Below, in pieces: positions 1 to 5,076 of a stretch of 9,430 bases of DNA. Positions within the stretch are counted from its first letter, which is position 1, and every line of letters begins with the position of its first letter. Source of the DNA: Bacteroidia bacterium (lineage in GTDB: Bacteria > Bacteroidota > Bacteroidia > B-17B0 > Aurantibacillaceae); NCBI GenBank assembly GCA_026418315.1, contig JAOABO010000069.1, positions 1 through 9,430 on the forward strand, read 5' to 3'. The translations under genes were made by a program, and so were the position numbers. The notes beneath the pieces were generated by a model. The model worked only from the letters and a program-made list of their open reading frames with translations, did no database searches and was not told the origin of the DNA.

Positions 1-308
1 AAAGGATCACCCCACAGGTAATTTTTACTGAAATCTATTACTACCCACCCAATAATAGATACCATAATAAAAAAAGTGATACTAACGGAATCTAATAAGC
101 ATTGGAAAATGCCAATGGATAATAAAATAGAAGAAGCATGCTTGCCAATAACACCAGCTAATCCTACAATAGCTACAACAATAGCAAAAAACATAATTAA
201 TTTAGCAAGACGGACGATGTTTTTCAAAGAAAGATAATCAGATATTCCTGCAACTATTAAAGATAATAGAGGAAAGAAGACAATAGATTGTATATATGCA
301 TGAATCAT
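1..308 (-). CDS. dabB: NuoL/DabB-like proton-conducting membrane protein, N-terminal part only
   Basis: The first 102 residues are visible, starting from an ATG at 308; the gene runs off the left edge. The protein starts without a signal peptide and has hydrophobic segments at about residues 6-22, 36-54, 59-72 and 76-93. The stretch ending IGWVVIDFSKNYLWGDP (86-102) matches the conserved N-terminal block of the NuoL/MrpA/DabB antiporter-like superfamily, and the GWVV...YLxGDP form resembles DabB more than NuoL. In DAB systems, DabB is thought to pass cations or protons that energise its partner DabA (UPF0753/DUF2309), which hydrates CO2 to bicarbonate at the inner membrane. The divergent LysR gene supports this, since dab operons often carry one. 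Alternatives are a stand-alone NuoL-like or Mrp subunit. The superfamily is fairly certain; the DabB assignment is probable, because dabA would lie outside the window. Confidence 0.72.
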   Translation of the reverse strand, partial: MIHAYIQSIVFFPLLSLIVAGISDYLSLKNIVRLAKLIMFFAIVVAIVGLAGVIGKHASSILLSIGIFQCLLDSVSITFFIMVSIIGWVVIDFSKNYLWGDP

Positions 309-325
309 TTACTGTAATTTTGCGG

Positions 326-333
326 CAAAAATA
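326..333 (-). promoter_or_regulatory. -7 box of the dabB-like gene promoter
   Basis: On the minus strand TATTTTTG fits the Bacteroidota -7 consensus TAnnTTTG exactly. It predicts a transcript start near 321 and a leader of about 13 bases before the ATG at 308. No TTG is found 19-20 bases upstream, so the -33 element seems to be missing, which would suit a promoter that needs an activator. Confidence 0.55.
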
Positions 334-349
334 GGTAAATGAATACCTA
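332..349. promoter_or_regulatory. Inverted repeat, candidate LysR operator in the divergent intergenic region
   Basis: TAGGTA (332-337) and TACCTA (344-349) form a perfect 6-base inverted repeat with a 6-base spacer. It sits between the two divergent -7 boxes, about -11 to -28 for the left gene and -39 to -22 for the regulator gene. It is among the few GC-containing dyads in this AT-rich gap. It does not follow the classical T-N11-A LysR spacing, so its assignment as the regulator's site is inference from position. Confidence 0.35.
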
Positions 350-358
350 AAAATTATT

Positions 359-366
359 TATATTTG
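359..366 (+). promoter_or_regulatory. -7 box of the lysR-type gene promoter
   Basis: TATATTTG fits TAnnTTTG and predicts a start near 371 with a leader of about 20 bases to the ATG at 391. The place where a -33 TTG should be (336-338) reads TAA and lies within the candidate operator, which would allow autoregulation. Confidence 0.45.
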
Positions 367-390
367 CAATAATAATTATAAATAAAATTT

Positions 391-1275
391 ATGAATTATA
401 CCTTGCATCAATTTGAAATTTTCAAAAAAGTAGTAGAGTGTGGTAGTATTTCCAAGGCATCGGAAGAGTTATTTATGACACAGCCCGCTATTTCTATTCA
501 ACTGAAAAAGTTTCAGGAACAATTTGAATATCCTTTATTTGAATTAAAAGGAAGAAAAATTGTTGTTACAGATTTTGGCAGAGAAGTATTTGATAGTGTA
601 AGCGAAATACTTGAAAAGACACAGCAATTGCAATATAAATCAAGACAGGTAAAACATCCTGTAGTGGGTAAGTTGAAGATAGCATCGGCTTCTACAGGGA
701 TGTATGTAATACCTTATTTTGTGTCTGAATTTATGAAAGAACACCCCGATATTGATCTTACGCTTGATTTTACCAACAGAAGCAATGCTATACAATCTTT
801 GAGAAACAAAGAAGTAGAGTTAGCAGTTGTATCTATACTACCGGATTCTTTTGCAGTCAATGAAGAGATATTGATAGAAAATGAGTTGTATATGGTCTGT
901 AAATCAGAATCTCAACCAAAACAACTTCCATATATTTTTCGGGAGAGAGGGTCGGCTACGCGAAAAATGATGGAGCGGTATTTTTTGACCCATAAAATTC
1001 CATTGGATACTAAAAGAAAAATAGAACTGACTTCTAATGAAGCTGTCAAGCAGGCGGTAATAGCAGGAATGGGCATTTCTATTTTACCATTTATGAGTAT
1101 AAAAAAAGAATTGGAAAACGGTGTTTTAAAGATTGTTCGCCAAAAGGGATTACCAATTGTAACACACTGGAGAATGATTAGTTTGAAAAACAGACAACTT
1201 TCTCCGGTGGCAGACGCATTTGTGTATTTTGTCAAGAAAAACAAATTAAAAATAATGAAAATGTATTTTGAATGA
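391..1275 (+). CDS. LysR-family transcriptional regulator
   Basis: A full-length LysR-type regulator of 294 residues, the usual family size. Residues 1-65 form the winged helix-turn-helix, with the recognition region SISKASEELFMTQPAISIQL at about 19-38. A linker helix follows (about 66-88), then the periplasmic-binding-protein-like effector domain from about 93 to 285. That domain carries the conserved strand KLKIASASTGMYVIPYF (94-110), the RERGSATR loop (184-191) and GMGISILP (226-233), all resembling the CbbR/CysB-type branch. Such proteins bind DNA as tetramers and switch on a divergent gene when a small ligand binds. Its likely target is the divergent dabB-like gene 82 bases away. The effector cannot be read from sequence; regulators of carbon-uptake genes in autotrophs sense metabolites such as RuBP or 2-phosphoglycolate, which may not apply here. 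The ATG at 391 gives the standard N-terminus. No Shine-Dalgarno site is visible. Confidence 0.93.
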   Translation: MNYTLHQFEIFKKVVECGSISKASEELFMTQPAISIQLKKFQEQFEYPLFELKGRKIVVTDFGREVFDSVSEILEKTQQLQYKSRQVKHPVVGKLKIASASTGMYVIPYFVSEFMKEHPDIDLTLDFTNRSNAIQSLRNKEVELAVVSILPDSFAVNEEILIENELYMVCKSESQPKQLPYIFRERGSATRKMMERYFLTHKIPLDTKRKIELTSNEAVKQAVIAGMGISILPFMSIKKELENGVLKIVRQKGLPIVTHWRMISLKNRQLSPVADAFVYFVKKNKLKIMKMYFE

Positions 1276-1292
1276 TGTGTTTATTTTTATTA

Positions 1293-1324
1293 TTTGTCTT
1301 TTTAAATATTCAATAATACTTTTG
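1293..1324 (+). promoter_or_regulatory. Bacteroidota-type promoter of the PhnP-like gene
   Basis: TTTG at 1293-1296 and TACTTTTG at 1317-1324 match the -33 and -7 elements of the primary sigma factor of Bacteroidota, with exactly 20 bases between TTG and TA. The predicted start near 1329 leaves a leader of about 11 bases before the ATG at 1340. This suggests the gene is transcribed independently of the regulator gene before it. Confidence 0.7.
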
Positions 1325-1339
1325 GCACAAATCAAGTAA

Positions 1340-2110
1340 ATGGTAGAGTTGATTTTTTTAGGAACAGGAACATCTCAGGGGGTGCCCTTAATAGGATGCA
1401 ACTGCTCAGTGTGTGTGTCTTCTGATTTACGGGATAAAAGATTAAGAAGTTCTGTTCTTGTAAAAACTGAAAATACCACTATTGTTGTGGACACAGGTCC
1501 GGATTTCAGGCAACAGATGTTAAGAGAAAATGTAAAAAAGTTAGATGCGGTATTATTTACCCACGAACATAAAGATCATATTGCAGGATTGGATGATATA
1601 AGGGCATTTAATTTTATTATGAAAAAGAAAATACCAGTGTATGCGAGTAAAAGAGTAATTACATCTATCCAAAGAGAGTTTTATTATATTTTTCAGGAAG
1701 AAAAATATCCTGGTGTCCCTGAAATAGATATATTTGAAATTAATAATCAATTTTTTTGTGTGGGAGATATACATATACAACCGATAGAATTACTGCATTA
1801 TCAATTACCTGTTTTAGGATTTATTTTTAATCATAAAATTGCATACATTACTGATGCTAATTACATAAGCGATAAAGAAAAAGAAAAAATAAAAAACATA
1901 GATATTCTCATTATCAATGCATTAAGAAAAGAAAAACACGTTTCACATTTTACCTTACAAGAAGCATTAGAAATCATTTCTGAAATAAAACCTCAAAGAG
2001 CATTCCTTACGCATATTTCACATCAACTTGGAAAACATGAGGAAGTATCAAAGGAATTGCCTGACAATGTGTTTTTATCGTTTGACGGGTTAAAAGTCAG
2101 TTGTTCTTAA
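1340..2110 (+). CDS. PhnP-like metallo-beta-lactamase-fold phosphodiesterase
   Basis: A 256-residue metallo-beta-lactamase-fold hydrolase without signal peptide, so cytoplasmic. The N-terminus LIFLGTGTSQGVPLIGCNC and the cysteines C20, C22 and C25 resemble the extra structural zinc site of PhnP. The metal-binding motif HEHKDH is at 75-80, and further likely ligands are H153, D172 (ITDANY), H203 (SHFTL) and H225 (LTHISH). The family includes PhnP, which cleaves 5-phosphoribosyl 1,2-cyclic phosphate in the C-P lyase pathway, but many Bacteroidota have a lone copy without C-P lyase genes, as seems the case here. The substrate is therefore best left as a cyclic nucleotide-like or other phosphodiester. 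All catalytic residues are present, so it is probably active. It ends five bases from the convergent end of the next gene. Confidence 0.88.
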   Translation: MVELIFLGTGTSQGVPLIGCNCSVCVSSDLRDKRLRSSVLVKTENTTIVVDTGPDFRQQMLRENVKKLDAVLFTHEHKDHIAGLDDIRAFNFIMKKKIPVYASKRVITSIQREFYYIFQEEKYPGVPEIDIFEINNQFFCVGDIHIQPIELLHYQLPVLGFIFNHKIAYITDANYISDKEKEKIKNIDILIINALRKEKHVSHFTLQEALEIISEIKPQRAFLTHISHQLGKHEEVSKELPDNVFLSFDGLKVSCS

Positions 2111-2115
2111 TAACT

Positions 2116-4680
2116 TTATTCTGTAATTGCTTTTACATATTGATATTTTTCATACACGTTTGATGGGTTCTTTTTTGTATATTCTGGTCCCGAAACAATT
2201 GCATTTATTTTAAATTGAATGTTATGTTTATTTCCACCATGTGTATGAACATATTTATATATCTGATCTCTTAAAAATTCTCCCCTCATTTTTGAAAGTA
2301 CAATGTTGGTCATAGAAGCAGGAACTTTTGAAGCACTGGCAGTAATAAATATTTTTACAATACCATCTTGCGATTTTTTGATAACATTGGTAATGAAATT
2401 TTTCCATTTTACATCATTGGTATCTATTGCATATTCTTTGTATTTAAAATAAACTTCATAACGGCTGTTATCTTCTTTGGCTTTTCCTTGTATATTGATG
2501 TATAATTTTTTTATGCTTAATCCATCAGATAATTCTGAGGGATTAATTATCAGAGGTTCTCCATAATATCCACTTTTATATGGAATAATGGTATAGTTTA
2601 ATCCTGATAAAAGTTCTATTTTATCTATGTTTCCTTTAGCATCAGTAACTTGTTCTAATTGGTTTCCATCATCGGATTTGATAATGACTGTTGCATCATT
2701 CAATGGTTTTTTATTTTTCGAATTCAATACAGAAACTGAAAGATATTTTTTACCTGAACTTACTCCTTCTTTATTTAAGAAGAAAATTTCTGTCAATCCT
2801 TCACCTAATTGGGTTTGTGATGTTTGTATTATTTTTTCATCTATTATTTGATGATTGTATTCCAATATAAGAGAGTATGTTTTGGCACTTGATAACATGA
2901 TGTTGTTTATAGAACCATTCTCATCTGTTTTGTAAACTCCATAATTTTTGTTCTTTCTATCTTCTGCAATATGCAGTAAAGCGTCTTTAACAGGTTTTTT
3001 TTCTTTTACATTATTAAAGCATGAAACGTTCAGTATCACGGATTTTTCTTTTACAGTGATTTTTCCTAAAACTCTTACGGGTTCTAACTGTAGTTCTTTT
3101 TGTATTTCCTGATAGGATTCTGATTTGTCGGCATAAATTTCATCACTGAAAAATTCTTCTCCGTTTGATTGATAAGATACTTTATAGCTTGCTCCCGGAC
3201 GAAGTGTAAATACAAAACTTCCGTTTTTTTGAGGACGATACATACCTACTGTTTCACCAGTTTCTTTGTCTGTTAGTATAATGGTAATATCATCCGGTAA
3301 AGATTCTCCAAATGCTGCCAATATTTTCCCTTTATAGATAACTACCGGTTTTTCTGAACTTTCAGGTATGGTAATCATATAAATATCTTTGTCTCCTTTA
3401 CCATTTTCCTGAACAGATGAATAATAGGCCCGCTTTCCATCGGCTGAGGTGATGTAAAATAAATCATCATCAGTCGTATTAATTGGATAGCCCAAATTAA
3501 TTGGTTCACTGAATTTTCCTTCTTCATCTCTGATGGAATAGAAAATATCAAATCCACCCATGCTGGTATGTCCGTTGGAAGAGAAAAATAAAGTTTTGCC
3601 ATCGGGGTGCATAAATACACCATCTTCATCATAAGGTGTGTTAATAGGATAGCCAATATTGACGGCTTTACTCCATTTTCCATTCGGTAATCTAACTACT
3701 CTGTAAATATCTCTGCCACCTATTCCACCTGGTCGGTCTGATACAAAATAAAGCGTATTACCATCTGGAGATAATGATGCGTGGGTTTCCCAATAGGGTG
3801 TGTTTACATCAGAACCAAAAGATTGTGGTGCTGACCATGTTTTTCCATCCCATTGTGTGTAGTAGATATTTCCACCTTGTTCATCTTTGTAAAGAATTAA
3901 TATTTGTCCATCGGGGCTAAGGTTGATGGATGCTTCGTGGCCGCAGGTATTCACATATTCACTGATAGGTTGTGGCTTTGACCATGTTTTATCATCTACT
4001 TTGAAGGACACCACAATGTCTTCATAAAATCCGCCATCTATGGTTCTTTCTCCGCATACTCCGCCAGGACGGCGAGTAGTAAAAATGAGCATTTGTTCAT
4101 CGGCAGATAGAACAGCACCATATTCAGGATATTCACTATTGATGCTATCGCCCATATTGGTAATTTTGATATTCAGTGGATGGGCAACTAATGTTTTAGC
4201 ATAGTTAGATTGATTTTTTTTGAATGTAACTTCTTTTTCCCAATGTTTTGAAGAATTACCAAGTGCCTGTATGAATCTGTCATAATACTGCAATGCTTCA
4301 TCAAATTTGTAGTTAATGTGTAGTGCTTGTGCGTAATAATATAATGCAAGAACGGGTGCAGATTTTTCAGAGGGATCGTCGGGTATGTAATTTTTTTTAA
4401 TTTTAGTAATGGATTTTGCCAAATACTCTTCTGCTTTATTTTTTTCAGTAGCGGAGTACAAATATGCTTTGCCGAGTAGATAGTTGATATTAGCATTGTA
4501 AGGTTCCAATTCATAAGCATGCAAATAATTCTGAAGTGCCAGAGCATAATTATTTTCAAGCATCAATTGATTGGCTTCTAAAAAATAATCTTTGTAAGAG
4601 CGTCCTGATAATACTTGTGCATTCAAAGTAAGTTGAGAGTAAATTGAAAGTATGAGAAAAATGAAATAGTTTTTCTGCAT
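2116..4680 (-). CDS. Periplasmic TPR-PD40-CRD protein with degenerate OmpA-like C-terminus (PorE-like)
   Basis: An 854-residue exported protein. A signal peptide (1-21) probably ends at LNA|Q; there is no lipobox cysteine. Residues about 30-140 contain TPR-like helices, including NYALALQNYLHAYELEP (44-60). Five PD40 (WD40-like) repeats follow at about 184-204, 250-275, 299-328, 354-382 and 407-436, with signatures such as LSPDGNTLYFVSDRPGG, likely forming a beta-propeller. Ig/CRD-like modules span about 446-735. The end (737-854) aligns with an OmpA C-terminal domain but is degenerate: the peptidoglycan-contacting Asp is Ser784, while Arg799 remains. This domain order is that of PorE, the periplasmic part of the type IX secretion apparatus that binds peptidoglycan in Porphyromonas. 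PD40/OmpA proteins are numerous in the phylum, so a scaffold role in the envelope is likely but a type IX role is not shown. C209 and C246, in and after blade 1, could form a disulfide. It is probably co-transcribed with the PspC gene 59 bases upstream. Confidence 0.88.
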   Translation of the reverse strand: MQKNYFIFLILSIYSQLTLNAQVLSGRSYKDYFLEANQLMLENNYALALQNYLHAYELEPYNANINYLLGKAYLYSATEKNKAEEYLAKSITKIKKNYIPDDPSEKSAPVLALYYYAQALHINYKFDEALQYYDRFIQALGNSSKHWEKEVTFKKNQSNYAKTLVAHPLNIKITNMGDSINSEYPEYGAVLSADEQMLIFTTRRPGGVCGERTIDGGFYEDIVVSFKVDDKTWSKPQPISEYVNTCGHEASINLSPDGQILILYKDEQGGNIYYTQWDGKTWSAPQSFGSDVNTPYWETHASLSPDGNTLYFVSDRPGGIGGRDIYRVVRLPNGKWSKAVNIGYPINTPYDEDGVFMHPDGKTLFFSSNGHTSMGGFDIFYSIRDEEGKFSEPINLGYPINTTDDDLFYITSADGKRAYYSSVQENGKGDKDIYMITIPESSEKPVVIYKGKILAAFGESLPDDITIILTDKETGETVGMYRPQKNGSFVFTLRPGASYKVSYQSNGEEFFSDEIYADKSESYQEIQKELQLEPVRVLGKITVKEKSVILNVSCFNNVKEKKPVKDALLHIAEDRKNKNYGVYKTDENGSINNIMLSSAKTYSLILEYNHQIIDEKIIQTSQTQLGEGLTEIFFLNKEGVSSGKKYLSVSVLNSKNKKPLNDATVIIKSDDGNQLEQVTDAKGNIDKIELLSGLNYTIIPYKSGYYGEPLIINPSELSDGLSIKKLYINIQGKAKEDNSRYEVYFKYKEYAIDTNDVKWKNFITNVIKKSQDGIVKIFITASASKVPASMTNIVLSKMRGEFLRDQIYKYVHTHGGNKHNIQFKINAIVSGPEYTKKNPSNVYEKYQYVKAITE

Positions 4681-4739
4681 TTTATTGATGTTTTGTGTGG
4701 TTAAGTTTTCAAAAAAATATTTGCATAGTTCAAATTTCG

Positions 4740-4982
4740 TTATTCATCCAGGTCCATGTCTATAATGCTTCTTCTGTACCTTTTGTGGGGAATTATCCAT
4801 TTTTTATTTTCTTTTAAAAAGTATAAAACAAAATAAATAATAACAGGGCTACCAAAGGTAAAAAATGAAAGATATATGAAATATTTTCTGATTTTAACAG
4901 GTTGAATACCAAGTCGCTTTCCAATGGATTCGCACACGCCAAATGCATTTTGTTCAAACCAGAATATGATTTTATTGATCAT
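4740..4982 (-). CDS. PspC-domain small membrane protein
   Basis: An 80-residue protein, starting at the ATG at 4982. Residues about 8-58 match the PspC domain: the FGVCESIGKRLGI segment (14-26), the PVKIRKYF turn (28-35), and the membrane segment with FGSPVIIYFVLYFL (43-56). A basic then acidic tail follows (KRYRRSIIDMDLDE). In enterobacteria PspC is an inner-membrane sensor of envelope stress that acts with PspB and PspA. Short stand-alone PspC proteins are common in Bacteroidota and their role is not well known. An in-frame TTG at 5018 would add 12 residues, but it coincides with the -33 promoter element and there is no matching domain before residue 1 of the ATG form, so I prefer the ATG. 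It lies 59 bases before the PorE-like gene on the same strand and is divergent from the MMPL transporter gene. Confidence 0.8.
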   Translation of the reverse strand: MINKIIFWFEQNAFGVCESIGKRLGIQPVKIRKYFIYLSFFTFGSPVIIYFVLYFLKENKKWIIPHKRYRRSIIDMDLDE

Positions 4983-4987
4983 AAAGG

Positions 4988-5018
4988 CAAAGATAAATAA
5001 TACATTTTTGTTTTGCAA
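4988..5018 (-). promoter_or_regulatory. Promoter of the pspC gene, predicting a near-leaderless mRNA
   Basis: On the minus strand TTG (5018-5016) and TATCTTTG (4995-4988) are separated by exactly 20 bases and fit the -33/-7 consensus of Bacteroidota. By the usual distance the start would fall near 4983, one base before the ATG at 4982. It likely also serves the PorE-like gene downstream, for which no separate promoter was recognised. Confidence 0.65.
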
Positions 5019-5076
5019 CTGGTATAAGCATTGAAAAAATTCTTACAATTGTGCAAAAATTGGACATTGCTTTTTC

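Noticed and set aside
1..308. Left-edge gene as a true complex I NuoL subunit
   Set aside because: Not excluded, but the GWVV...YLWGDP form and the divergent LysR gene favour the DabB branch.
912..1244. Open frame of 110 codons on the minus strand within the lysR gene
   Set aside because: It lies wholly inside a well-recognised LysR gene, has no recognisable domain, and is explained by the complementary frame of that gene.
1553..1780. Open frame of 75 codons on the minus strand within the PhnP-like gene
   Set aside because: Low-complexity Phe/Ile/Tyr-rich translation opposite a conserved catalytic gene.
3375..3683. Open frames at 3375-3683 and 4188-4559 (minus) and 2627-2851 (plus)
   Set aside because: They overlap the 854-residue PD40 gene in other frames. 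Their repeats mirror the PD40 repeats and have no own domain.
2116..4680. Internal DNA repeats in the PD40 genes as a mobile or CRISPR-like repeat
   Set aside because: The repeats are diverged, irregularly spaced and coding; they are blades of a beta-propeller.
4983..5018. Longer pspC form starting at TTG 5018
   Set aside because: The TTG is the -33 box of a strong promoter, and the PspC domain fits the form starting at ATG 4982.
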